This document shows, piece by piece, positions 6,797 through 13,938 of a DNA stretch of 14,884 nt. Every line of letters begins with the position of its first letter. The stretch's first letter is position 1. Location: NCBI GenBank assembly GCA_025363495.1, contig JANYDR010000280.1:1-14884 (forward strand), given 5' to 3'. A program made the position numbers and the translations under genes. The stretch is from Cyclobacteriaceae bacterium. GTDB lineage: Bacteria; Bacteroidota; Bacteroidia; Cytophagales; Cyclobacteriaceae. The notes below the pieces were generated by a model, which did not search any database, was not told the DNA's origin, and saw only the letters and a program-made list of their open reading frames with translations.

Positions 6797-8467
6797 ATGA
6801 ATTCCCGTCCCTGGCTCAAACAATATCCAGAATTCCTTCCTGCAGAAATTGACAAACTTCCTTATGATTCTTTGGCAGCAATGCTCGAGGATGCCTGTAA
6901 AAAATATGCTCCCAACGATGCCATAGAAAATATGGACAAGCGAATTACATTTTCGGAACTCAACGAAATGGCCACTCGCTTTGCTTCATTCTTACAAAAC
7001 GATTGTCATTTGAAACCTGGTGATAGAATTGCTGTGCAGATGCCAAATCTTATCCAGTTCCCCGTGGTCATGTTCGGAGCATTAAAGACTGGATTAATAA
7101 TCGTGAACACCAATCCTTTATATACTCCACGTGAGATGGAGCATCAATTCAAAGATAGCGGCGCAACGGCTATTGTAATCCTTGCCAACTTTGCTCATAA
7201 CCTTGAAAAAGTAATTGGGCAAACAGCAATCAGAACCGTCATAGTCACTGAGATTGGTGATTTGATGGGAGGATTTAAGAAACTGCTGGTGAATTTTATG
7301 GTGAAGAATGTAAAGAAGATGGTACCAGCTTACAATTTACCCGGTGCCATTTCCTTTTCAACTGCCATTGCAAAAGGCAAAGCCGGGACGTTCAAACCAG
7401 TTACAGTAAAGAATACGGATACTGCTTTTCTTCAATATACTGGGGGTACAACAGGTTTATCGAAAGGAGCTGAGTTGACCCACGCAAATGTTATGTCAAA
7501 CCTATACCAGGTAGAACCATTGCTAAAGAATACAGCGAAGGGACGATTGGTTGCCGGTGACATAGCGGTGATACCACTGCCGTTATATCACATCTACGCA
7601 TTAGGTGCGATCATCATTTTTCTTAACAACGGATTGGTTAATTTATTGGTAACAAATCCACGCGACTTTCAGGGGTTCATTAAAATTTTGAAGAAGCCGT
7701 TTCACACGATGATCGGGGTGAACACACTTTACAATGCGCTGCTTAATCAACCCAATTTTTCGGAGGTCAATGTCTCATTGGTTAAGGGTTGTAGTGCGGG
7801 AGGGATGGCATTACAGGAAATTGTTTTTAAACGTTGGTTGGAAAAAACCGGTATAACAATCAGTGAAGGATATGGATTGAGTGAGACATCACCGGTACTT
7901 ACCTATCAGATTATGGGAAAGGAAAGGATGGGAACAATTGGCATTCCAATTCCAAGTACCGATATAAAAATGATGGATGACGATGGAAATGAGGTGCCGA
8001 TGGGTGAGCCTGGTGAACTATGTGCAAAAGGGCCACAGGTTTTCAAAGGCTATTGGCAAAAGGACAATTCAAATGTCTTTCATCCCGGCGGATGGTTTAA
8101 GACAGGTGACATTGGTGTGATGGATGAAGATGGATACATGCGTATTGTAGACCGAAAGAAAGATATGATACTCGTTTCCGGATTCAATGTATATCCGAAT
8201 GAAATTGAAGGTGTAGTAGCAACCCATCCCAAAGTGCTCGAAGTAGCGGCGATTGGAGTTGCCGATCCACAGTGCGTCGAGGCCGTGAAAATATTTGTGG
8301 TGAAGCGCGACGAATCGCTGACCGAAGAAGAACTGAAACAATTCTGCAAAGAGAATTTTACAGGCTATAAACGACCGAAGTACATTGAGTTTATGAAGGA
8401 GCTGCCGAAGACGAATGTGGGGAAGATATTGAGGAGGGAGTTGAGGAAGGAGGCAGTCCCAGTTTGA
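6797..8467 (+). CDS. fadD: Long-chain fatty-acid-CoA ligase (acyl-CoA synthetase, AMP-forming)
   Basis: 556 aa. It activates a fatty acid with ATP through an acyl-adenylate and then transfers it to coenzyme A, feeding beta-oxidation or lipid synthesis; cytosolic or membrane-associated. The adenylate-forming superfamily motifs are all present in order: P-loop YTGGTTGLSKG (214-224), GYGLSETSP (358-366), GELCAKGPQVFKGYW (406-420), GWFKTGDIG (432-440) and the hinge DRKKDMILVSGFNVYP (452-467). The C-terminal catalytic lysine is K543 in TNVGKILRREL. The length matches bacterial FadD (about 550-560). The start MNSRPWLKQYPEFLPAEI is the usual N-terminus of FadD-like enzymes, and the leader is short. 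Chain-length preference cannot be told. The downstream gene begins 41 nt after the stop but seems to have its own -7 element. Confidence 0.93.
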   Translation: MNSRPWLKQYPEFLPAEIDKLPYDSLAAMLEDACKKYAPNDAIENMDKRITFSELNEMATRFASFLQNDCHLKPGDRIAVQMPNLIQFPVVMFGALKTGLIIVNTNPLYTPREMEHQFKDSGATAIVILANFAHNLEKVIGQTAIRTVIVTEIGDLMGGFKKLLVNFMVKNVKKMVPAYNLPGAISFSTAIAKGKAGTFKPVTVKNTDTAFLQYTGGTTGLSKGAELTHANVMSNLYQVEPLLKNTAKGRLVAGDIAVIPLPLYHIYALGAIIIFLNNGLVNLLVTNPRDFQGFIKILKKPFHTMIGVNTLYNALLNQPNFSEVNVSLVKGCSAGGMALQEIVFKRWLEKTGITISEGYGLSETSPVLTYQIMGKERMGTIGIPIPSTDIKMMDDDGNEVPMGEPGELCAKGPQVFKGYWQKDNSNVFHPGGWFKTGDIGVMDEDGYMRIVDRKKDMILVSGFNVYPNEIEGVVATHPKVLEVAAIGVADPQCVEAVKIFVVKRDESLTEEELKQFCKENFTGYKRPKYIEFMKELPKTNVGKILRRELRKEAVPV

Positions 8468-8475
8468 ATAAGAAA

Positions 8476-8483
8476 TAACTTTG
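8476..8483 (+). promoter_or_regulatory. Candidate -7 element (TAACTTTG) of the glycosylase-like gene
   Basis: TAACTTTG matches TAnnTTTG exactly, 25 nt before the ATG at 8509. A TTTG lies at 8463-8466, but the 9-nt gap is too short for a proper -33 element, so the promoter is incomplete as read. Confidence 0.35.
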
Positions 8484-8508
8484 CTCTCTGTAATTATCGA
8501 TTCATAAA

Positions 8509-9243
8509 ATGCCAGTTGATCATAAATTCTTGCAAAGCAATTGGAATAATGGATTTGAAACCCATAGTGCTATCCTGGACATAACTCTAGACTATGACCC
8601 GGAAGTTTTATTCATTGGAACTTATAATCCAGCCACGCATGGACCACATAATCTTGCCACTTTTTTTTACGGCCGTAATAACTATTTATTTCCTCTTTTA
8701 CATGGCATATTTAATTTGCAAGAGCCCTATAACCAAGCACCGCCGTACGATATTATTTGGCACATTTGTTCCAAATTAAAATTGACTTTTGCGGACTTGG
8801 TAGCGAGCGTCTTTCCAAATCAAGCTGTTCAATTATTACCAAATTCGAATACGCTTATTTATGAGAATAATGATTTTAACCTACTCAGAGACCAGGACTT
8901 GATACAGTTAGATGAACAATATGAGGCTCTACAATGGAATCACCGTGCAATAGCGGAATTCATAAATCGGAAAAAGAATATCAAGTATGTTTATTTAACT
9001 CAAAAATCAAATCAGATTTTTTTAAATAAATTTCAGATTTTACAGGACCTATGCAGAGACAACATTTCATTTAGAACTATACACACTCCATCTGGACAAA
9101 GTCTTCCTGGTGTACCTAAAGAATTTTTCTTGGGTTTACAATGGTTAGTTCAACAAAATAATCAAAGTGGCTTTAATTTGGAATGGCTTCATTCTCATGA
9201 CATTCATAACTTTAGCTTCGATAATTACAATTTAGATTTCTAA
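8509..9243 (+). CDS. Uracil-DNA-glycosylase-superfamily-like protein, function unproven
   Basis: 244 aa. Residues 33-45 (VLFIGTYNPATHG) and 52-64 (FFYGRNNYLFPLL) resemble motif 1 and the following region of the uracil-DNA glycosylase superfamily, where GTxP precedes a F(Y/W)YGRxxNxFW segment. Residues 91-99 (KLTFADLVA) match the usual 'giGltDlv' strand-helix, and HTPSGQSLPG (192-201) sits where the second active-site motif (HPSP-like) is expected. If correct, it would excise a damaged base such as uracil or hypoxanthine. Neither active-site motif is canonical, so it could be inactive or have another substrate. Composition: three 60-base stretches I counted are 27-33% GC, lower than uvrA nearby (45% at 10441-10500), hinting at transfer. 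It converges on uvrA with 42 nt between stop codons. Confidence 0.6.
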   Translation: MPVDHKFLQSNWNNGFETHSAILDITLDYDPEVLFIGTYNPATHGPHNLATFFYGRNNYLFPLLHGIFNLQEPYNQAPPYDIIWHICSKLKLTFADLVASVFPNQAVQLLPNSNTLIYENNDFNLLRDQDLIQLDEQYEALQWNHRAIAEFINRKKNIKYVYLTQKSNQIFLNKFQILQDLCRDNISFRTIHTPSGQSLPGVPKEFFLGLQWLVQQNNQSGFNLEWLHSHDIHNFSFDNYNLDF

Positions 9244-9258
9244 ATAAGACAAACTCAG

Positions 9259-9278
9259 AAGCTTGGGTACTCAAGCTT
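9259..9278. terminator. Hairpin between convergent genes (possible bidirectional terminator)
   Basis: AAGCTTG (9259-9265) and CAAGCTT (9272-9278) form a perfect 7-bp stem with a 6-nt loop, midway between the stops of the glycosylase-like gene (9243) and uvrA (9286). Neither strand shows a real U-tract afterwards, so intrinsic termination is uncertain. Confidence 0.4.
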
Positions 9279-9308
9279 TCCACTTTCAGCTTCCCACTTT
9301 CAGCTTCC
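9267..9308. repeat. 14-bp tandem repeat at the 3' end of uvrA
   Basis: CACTTTCAGCTTCC occurs exactly at 9281-9294 and 9295-9308, with a degraded third unit at 9267-9280. On the uvrA strand it reads as alternating heptamers GGAAGCT and GAAAGTG. The uvrA stop codon lies inside the array. Confidence 0.8.
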
Positions 9309-12135
9309 CTTTAAGATACTCCGCCGTATACCCTTTCCCCTTCTTCACCATATCCTCCGGTGTTCCTTCAAACACAAGAAATCCACCTTTCTTTTCTCCT
9401 GCCTCCGGACCAAGATCGATTATCCAGTCTGCACACTTAATGATCTCAAGATTATGTTCAATGATAATCACTGAATGCCCTTCATCCACCAATGCATTAA
9501 TCGCGGTCAGAAGTTTTGAAATATCATGAAAATGTAAACCTGTCGTCGGCTCGTCAAAAATGAAAAGTATATGTCCATCGGGTGAATTCTTTCCAAGGAA
9601 TGATGCAAGCTTTACTCGTTGTGCCTCACCACCGCTTAATGAGTTTGACGACTGTCCAAGTTTTACGTACCCAAGACCGACATGAAATAATGGCTGAATT
9701 TTCTCTAAAATGGGCTTTTTGTCAGCGAAAAAACCTTGTGCCTCTTCAACAGTCATATCAAGCACATCGGAAATTGTCTTTCCATTATACTCAACTTCAA
9801 GAACCTCCTGTTTGAATCGCTTACCGTTACACACCTCACACTTTAAGAAAATGTCAGCCATGAACTGCATTTCCACTTTGATCTCACCCTCACCTTCGCA
9901 ATTTTCACAACGGCCGCCCTCAACGTTAAATGAAAAATATGAAGGTTTATAAGCTCGTTGCTTTGCCAGTGGTTGATCTGCATACAATTGCCGGATTGCA
10001 TCATACGCTTTCACATAGCTAATTGGATTAGATCGTGAGGATTTACCAATCGGATTCTGATCGACGTATTCTACCTGGGTAATTTTGAGAACATCACCTT
10101 CGAGCTTGTCGTACTTGCCTGGAGTTTCTGATACAGATCCGTTCATCCGTCCAAGTGCCGGATATAATATTTTTTTAACGAGCGTTGATTTTCCCGAGCC
10201 ACTTATTCCTGTTATTACAGTCAGCGCACCTAAAGGAAATTTTACTTTTAAATTTTTCAGGTTGTTCTCACGCGCACCACTTACAGTTACCGAGTCTTTC
10301 CATTTTCTCCTTGTCTTGGGGACGGATATCTTTTCTTTTCCGCTCAGGTAATCGGCGGTGTGTGTTGCTGTTTTCGAATTAATATCTGCAATGGTTCCCT
10401 GGAATACCAATAGACCACCATGAGATCCGGCATCTGGTCCAATGTCAATGATCTGATCCGCAGCACGCATGATCTCTTCTTCATGTTCAACAACGATCAC
10501 TGTGTTTCCAAGATCGCGTAGAGATTTTAAAACCTCCACCATCCGGGCGGTATCTTTTGGATGAAGTCCAATGCTTGGTTCATCAAGGATATACATTGAA
10601 CCAACCAACGCGCTTCCAAGGGATGTTGCAAGCTTGATTCGCTGAAACTCTCCCCCTGACAATGAATTAGTAAGTCTGTTTAAGGTTAGATAACCCAATC
10701 CTACCTTCTCCATGTATTCCAATCGGTATTTTATTTCAGTAAGAATGCGGTCAGCTACTTTTTGATCGTAGGTATCAATCTTAATGCCTTGAAAGAAAGC
10801 AAGTGTATCTTCAATAGGCATTAAGACTAAGTCTGTAATAGAAGTATTTGCAATTTTTACATAAGAAGCATCTTTGCGCAAGCGGGTACCACGACAATCA
10901 GGGCAAGTAGTGCGTCCGCGGTAACGCGATAATAAAACGCGATATTGAATTTTATAGGTCTTTGCTTCGAGATGTTTGAAGAAGCTGTGAATGCCTTCAA
11001 GGTCTTTGTTTCCATTCCACAAAAGGTCGCGTTCCTCCTGAGTTAATTCGTTATACGCGCGATGAATCGGGAAATCATATTTAACTCCTGCGCGTTGCCA
11101 TGGTTTTTGCCATTCACTCATAGTCTCCGTTCTCCAGGGAGCAATGGCACCTTCATAAAGTGATAAACTTTTATCAGGAATCACAAGATCCTCATCGATA
11201 CCAAGAATTTTTCCAAACCCTTCGCACGTCTGGCAGGCACCAAAGGGATTGTTGAAGCTGAAAAAATTTACGGAGGGTTCCGTGAAGGTCATTCCGTCCA
11301 ATTCGAATCGGTCAGAGAAACGGAGTCTTTCTTTTTCTCCCAGATAAACGTGACAATCACCATGACCTTCAAAGAATGCTGTTTGCACTGAATCGGATAG
11401 CCTGAATGTCAGATCTTCATCGGAGGCATTAACAGCAGCTCTGTCAATCAATATTTCAAGCTCGCCATCAACTTTAGGTTTTTTCTTTTTGGCTTCACCT
11501 TTGACTGGAGGAGCTGGATTCAGCAACTCTTCAATAAATTGCACTTCTCCGCCGATCAATACACGCGCAAAGCCTTTGCTTAACAATAAATTCAATTCAT
11601 CTTCAAGCTTGCGACCCTTCTGAATTTTTAACGGACATGCGATCATAATACGCGTGCCTTCTTTCTGTTTATTGATGACATCAATAACGTCTGTTACTGT
11701 ATCACGTTTGACTTCCCTTCCACTGACGGGGGAAACCGTTTTACCAATTCGCGCGAAAAGGAGTTTTAGGTAGTCGTATACTTCTGTGGTAGTGCCGACA
11801 GTGGATCTTGGATTACGAGTATTTACTTTTTGCTCAATGGCAATAGCAGGAGACACTCCTTTGATATAATCGACATCCGGTTTCTCCATCCTGCCTAAAA
11901 ACTGCCGGGCATAGGAACTCAAGCTCTCCACGTACATACGCTGGCCTTCTGCAAAGAGAGTATCAAAAGCGAGAGATGATTTACCAGAACCAGAAAGTCC
12001 GGTCACAACCACCAGTTTATTGCGCGGAATAGCGACGCTCAGGTTTTTGAGATTGTTAACCCGTGCTCGTTTTATGATGATGAACTTCTTGGGATCGAGG
12101 TCGTCTAAATATGAATCGTTCGTGGTAGCGCTCAT
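9286..12135 (-). CDS. uvrA: Excinuclease ABC subunit A (UvrA)
   Basis: 949 aa from the ATG at 12135. A TTG at 12153 would add six residues but overlaps the best -7 promoter element, so it is unlikely. UvrA is the ATP-driven damage sensor of nucleotide-excision repair; with UvrB it finds lesions, then UvrC cuts. Two ABC ATPase halves are complete (numbering from the ATG): Walker A GLSGSGKSS (46-54) and GISGSGKST (643-651), signatures LSGGEFQR (492-499) and LSGGEAQR (833-840), and Walker B ILDEPSIGLH and IFDEPTTGLH. The second zinc finger is intact (C743, C746, C766, C769). The first zinc site keeps only CQTC (301-304); the preceding CxxC expected from E. coli UvrA is replaced by a RFSDRFELDG stretch, a variant I recall from Bacteroidota. 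The C-terminal LKGKLKVGS comes from the 14-bp tandem repeat. Confidence 0.97.
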   Translation of the reverse strand: MSATTNDSYLDDLDPKKFIIIKRARVNNLKNLSVAIPRNKLVVVTGLSGSGKSSLAFDTLFAEGQRMYVESLSSYARQFLGRMEKPDVDYIKGVSPAIAIEQKVNTRNPRSTVGTTTEVYDYLKLLFARIGKTVSPVSGREVKRDTVTDVIDVINKQKEGTRIMIACPLKIQKGRKLEDELNLLLSKGFARVLIGGEVQFIEELLNPAPPVKGEAKKKKPKVDGELEILIDRAAVNASDEDLTFRLSDSVQTAFFEGHGDCHVYLGEKERLRFSDRFELDGMTFTEPSVNFFSFNNPFGACQTCEGFGKILGIDEDLVIPDKSLSLYEGAIAPWRTETMSEWQKPWQRAGVKYDFPIHRAYNELTQEERDLLWNGNKDLEGIHSFFKHLEAKTYKIQYRVLLSRYRGRTTCPDCRGTRLRKDASYVKIANTSITDLVLMPIEDTLAFFQGIKIDTYDQKVADRILTEIKYRLEYMEKVGLGYLTLNRLTNSLSGGEFQRIKLATSLGSALVGSMYILDEPSIGLHPKDTARMVEVLKSLRDLGNTVIVVEHEEEIMRAADQIIDIGPDAGSHGGLLVFQGTIADINSKTATHTADYLSGKEKISVPKTRRKWKDSVTVSGARENNLKNLKVKFPLGALTVITGISGSGKSTLVKKILYPALGRMNGSVSETPGKYDKLEGDVLKITQVEYVDQNPIGKSSRSNPISYVKAYDAIRQLYADQPLAKQRAYKPSYFSFNVEGGRCENCEGEGEIKVEMQFMADIFLKCEVCNGKRFKQEVLEVEYNGKTISDVLDMTVEEAQGFFADKKPILEKIQPLFHVGLGYVKLGQSSNSLSGGEAQRVKLASFLGKNSPDGHILFIFDEPTTGLHFHDISKLLTAINALVDEGHSVIIIEHNLEIIKCADWIIDLGPEAGEKKGGFLVFEGTPEDMVKKGKGYTAEYLKGKLKVGS

Positions 12136-12150
12136 TAATAAAAAAGTGTG

Positions 12151-12158
12151 CAAAGTTA
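12151..12158 (-). promoter_or_regulatory. Candidate -7 element of uvrA
   Basis: On the minus strand this is TAACTTTG, an exact TAnnTTTG match, giving a start site about 10 nt before the ATG at 12135. No clear TTTG lies 17-23 nt upstream. It is downstream of the terminator at 12207-12236, consistent with uvrA being transcribed on its own. Confidence 0.45.
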
Positions 12159-12206
12159 AGGATTATCCAGTAGCTAGCCCCGGTAAAAATCATAAGGACA
12201 AACAGA

Positions 12207-12236
12207 TAAAAAACACCACCGGAATCGATGGTGTTC
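12207..12236 (-). terminator. Intrinsic terminator of the acidic hypothetical gene
   Basis: On the minus strand, AACACCA pairs with TGGTGTT (12229-12235 with 12212-12218) around a 10-nt loop, followed directly by a T-run (12208-12213 read in reverse). It sits about 60 nt after the stop codon at 12295 and before the uvrA promoter. Confidence 0.75.
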
Positions 12237-12294
12237 AGAAACTTCGAATTATTTTCTATTCTTCGCAAGCGGTTGAGCTCCGCGCATAAAAACG

Positions 12295-12684
12295 TTAGTT
12301 GTCGAAATCCGGATCATATCCGGGCTCTTTGCTACCGCTGTCCACGTCGGCATCAGCATCTGCATCGAAGTCTCCGCCGTCGAAGTCATCAGTTGCTCCG
12401 AAGTCGTCATCTTCGCCCTTCTCTCCAGGTGCGAACTCTTCTTCGCCTTTAGGTTTGGACTCCACATCATAGCCTCCATCGCTGTTCTTGGTTGCAGGGA
12501 CCTTCACCAGATAGGTAGCCTGATCCGTTTCCAGGGGAAAAACAAAGATTGGCTCTTTCTTTGCGTTGTTAATACGGGTGATGCTGTTCTCATACCCATT
12601 GGGGTATTGTTCTTTCAACAACTCCTTTAATTCCTCCGATAAACTATCGAGGCTTTTGATCACTTTCTTTTTACTTACAGGCAT
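12295..12684 (-). CDS. Conserved-looking hypothetical protein with a highly acidic C-terminal tail
   Basis: 129 aa, ATG at 12684. Residues 1-65 form a compact basic/mixed domain: a lysine-rich start (SKKKVIKSL), a helix DSLSEELKELLKEQYP (13-28), and a strand-rich part EPIFVFPLETDQATYLVKVP (44-63). Residues 75-129 are low-complexity and very acidic, with DDDFGATDDFDGGDFDADADADVD and the end PGYDPDFDN. I recognise no domain; the N-terminal part feels familiar as an uncharacterised Cytophagales protein. No signal peptide or TM segment, so probably cytosolic. The acidic tail could mimic nucleic acid, bind cations, or act as a solubility/chaperone tail; none can be shown. Monocistronic: own terminator at 12207-12236, and divergent from the ECF sigma gene across 180 nt. 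Confidence 0.8.
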   Translation of the reverse strand: MPVSKKKVIKSLDSLSEELKELLKEQYPNGYENSITRINNAKKEPIFVFPLETDQATYLVKVPATKNSDGGYDVESKPKGEEEFAPGEKGEDDDFGATDDFDGGDFDADADADVDSGSKEPGYDPDFDN

Positions 12685-12760
12685 GGGTAGTTACTATACT
12701 GAAAATTTTGGGCAAATAGGATAAGAAAATAGATAGGAGGCAAGAATTTTCACTTAATTT

Positions 12761-12791
12761 TTTGGGTCTTTGAGGAATATTTCTACCTTTT
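12761..12791 (+). promoter_or_regulatory. Candidate Bacteroidota-type promoter of the ECF sigma gene
   Basis: TTTG at 12761-12764 and TACCTTTT at 12784-12791 (one mismatch to TAnnTTTG) are 19 nt apart. The start site would be near 12798, leaving a leader of about 65 nt before the ATG at 12865. Confidence 0.45.
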
Positions 12792-12864
12792 AGGTCTAAA
12801 ATATATAATAACCAACCCACACACTATCGAATTAGAGCTCTACGTTACCTAATCGTGAGACAGA

Positions 12865-13518
12865 ATGATAGACAGCAGATCCAGCGACAGCCAATTGGTG
12901 TCGCTTTATCAACAAGGTAACGAAGAGGCATTCGCAGTGCTACTCCATCGTCACAAATCGCGCATTTATACGGCAATTTACTTCATTGTAAAGGACCGGT
13001 ACAAAGCAGAAGACCTGCTCCAGGAAACTTTCATTAAAGCCGTCAATACCATTAAAAGTGGCCGGTACAATGAAGAAGGGAAGTTTTTGCCCTGGCTAAG
13101 TCGGATTGCTCACAATCTTGCTATAGACTCTTTCCGTCGTACCCGCAGGTACCCGGAGATTGTACTGGAGGATGGAAGCGGAGTATTTAACTCGATGCAG
13201 TTTGCTGAAGATTCAGCCGAAGAGAAACAGATCACGCAGGACACCCAAACCCGCCTTCGTGATTTTATCAAGGAGCTGCCCACCGAGCAAAAGCAAGTGC
13301 TGATTATGCGCCATTATATGGACATGAGCTTTCAGGACATTGCCGATAAAACGGGTGTGAGCATCAATACTGCTCTTGGACGCATGCGTTATGCACTCAT
13401 CAACCTGAGGAAGAAAATGACCAAAATCCAATATGCCTATGACCAAAACGTTTACCCAAAACGACCTGATCAGGTTTATTTACCACGAGACCACAGAGGA
13501 GGAAGCACAGGAGATTAG
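12865..13518 (+). CDS. ECF-type RNA polymerase sigma factor
   Basis: 217 aa. Sigma region 2 covers about 20-95: NEEAFAVLLHRHKSRIYTAIYFIVKD, the core-binding/-10 helix AEDLLQETFIKAV (48-60), and FLPWLSRIAHNLAIDSFRR (74-92). Region 4 covers about 130-183: LPTEQKQVLIMRHYMDMSFQDIADKTGVSINTALGRMRYALINLRKK, with the DNA-recognition helix in SINTALGRMRYAL. There is no region 3, as expected for ECF sigmas. It would direct RNA polymerase to a small regulon, signal unknown. The variant SFQDIAD...NTALGRMRYAL is a form I recall as widespread in Bacteroidota. Residues 190-217 lie past region 4 and are encoded by DNA that also encodes the start of the next ORF in another frame, so this tail may be a by-product of the overlap. 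Confidence 0.92.
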   Translation: MIDSRSSDSQLVSLYQQGNEEAFAVLLHRHKSRIYTAIYFIVKDRYKAEDLLQETFIKAVNTIKSGRYNEEGKFLPWLSRIAHNLAIDSFRRTRRYPEIVLEDGSGVFNSMQFAEDSAEEKQITQDTQTRLRDFIKELPTEQKQVLIMRHYMDMSFQDIADKTGVSINTALGRMRYALINLRKKMTKIQYAYDQNVYPKRPDQVYLPRDHRGGSTGD

Positions 13519-13669
13519 CCGCGTGCTTTCCTTTGACCCGGAATTGCAACGGCACTACCGAGAGTTGATGCTTACCAAAACCACCCTGGATAAAGCACGG
13601 CTTGAGCCTTCAACCGCAGCAGTAGAGAATATTCTTCACTACGTGCACGGAATGGAAGTAAAACAGTAG
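13433..13669 (+). CDS. Small protein overlapping the sigma gene; possible anti-sigma or sigma partner
   Basis: 78 aa; two starts are possible, ATG at 13433 or 13439 (MTKTFTQNDL). It overlaps the sigma gene by 86 (or 80) nt in the +1 frame, so its translation is probably coupled to that of the sigma factor. The sequence is helical and charged: DLIRFIYHETTEEEAQEISRVLSFDPELQRHY (11-42) has the pattern seen at the N-terminus of many anti-sigma factors (a helix, a T/S-EEE turn, 'L..DPEL'), followed by KTTLDKARLEPSTAAVENILHYV. It lacks a zinc-binding HxxxCxxC and any TM segment, so it is not a classical membrane ZAS anti-sigma. Function is inferred from position and pattern only; it could equally be a co-factor or adapter. 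Followed by a terminator at 13696. Confidence 0.72.
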   Translation: MPMTKTFTQNDLIRFIYHETTEEEAQEISRVLSFDPELQRHYRELMLTKTTLDKARLEPSTAAVENILHYVHGMEVKQ

Positions 13670-13695
13670 TTTTTCTTATCCTGATAAGCAAACGG

Positions 13696-13728
13696 TGATC
13701 TGAATTCAGATCATTCGTTCTCTTTTTC
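13696..13728 (+). terminator. Intrinsic terminator of the sigma operon
   Basis: TGATCTGAATTCAGATCA (13696-13713) is a perfect 18-bp palindrome, followed after a short spacer by a U-rich run (T-tract 13723-13727). It lies 27 nt after the stop of the small partner gene. A smaller CTTATC/GATAAG stem precedes it at 13675-13688. Confidence 0.6.
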
Positions 13729-13734
13729 CAACAT

Positions 13735-13762
13735 ATTCATTAGCTGATATTCATTAGCCTTC
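13735..13762. repeat. 14-nt tandem repeat, two units
   Basis: ATTCATTAGC occurs at 13735-13744 and 13749-13758, i.e. with a 14-nt period (units 13735-13748 and 13749-13762; the last four bases differ). Confidence 0.5.
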
Positions 13763-13815
13763 AATTACTATGTTGCAAGTACAAAAAAATCTGTAATCCC
13801 TTTGGGTATCCTTAT

Positions 13816-13887
13816 GTGCCTATATGTTTAAAAATCCGCCGAGGCGAAGCCTCTTGTCTCGTCGGAAAAATTTAAACACATAGGCAC
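13816..13887. repeat. Nested inverted repeat (72 nt), candidate structured RNA or dispersed repeat
   Basis: GTGCCTATATGTTTAAA (13816-13832) and TTTAAACACATAGGCAC (13871-13887) pair at 16 of 17 positions. Inside, CCGCCGAG/CTCGTCGG (one mismatch) encloses a perfect GAGGC-GAA-GCCTC hairpin (13841-13853). The whole can fold as one long stem with A/U-rich internal loops. Confidence 0.75.
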
Positions 13888-13923
13888 AATAGAAGCGCAT
13901 AGAAACTGTACCTAATGGCACTC

Positions 13924-13938
13924 GAGGCCAGAGGCCTC
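13924..13938. repeat. Short GC-rich hairpin
   Basis: GAGGCC-AGA-GGCCTC, a perfect 6-bp stem with a 3-nt loop. It resembles the inner hairpin of the neighbouring inverted repeat. No U-tract follows, so it is not a clear terminator. Confidence 0.5.

Noticed and set aside
12153..12153. TTG start giving uvrA six extra residues
   Set aside because: The TTG overlaps the exact TAnnTTTG -7 element; the ATG at 12135 is downstream of the predicted start site.
12020..12289. Plus-strand open frame of 89 codons over the uvrA start and its upstream region
   Set aside because: It runs antisense through uvrA and across a terminator; no coding features.
12228..12479. Small open frames on both strands inside the acidic-tailed gene
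   Set aside because: They are out-of-frame readings of the repetitive Asp/Gly codons.
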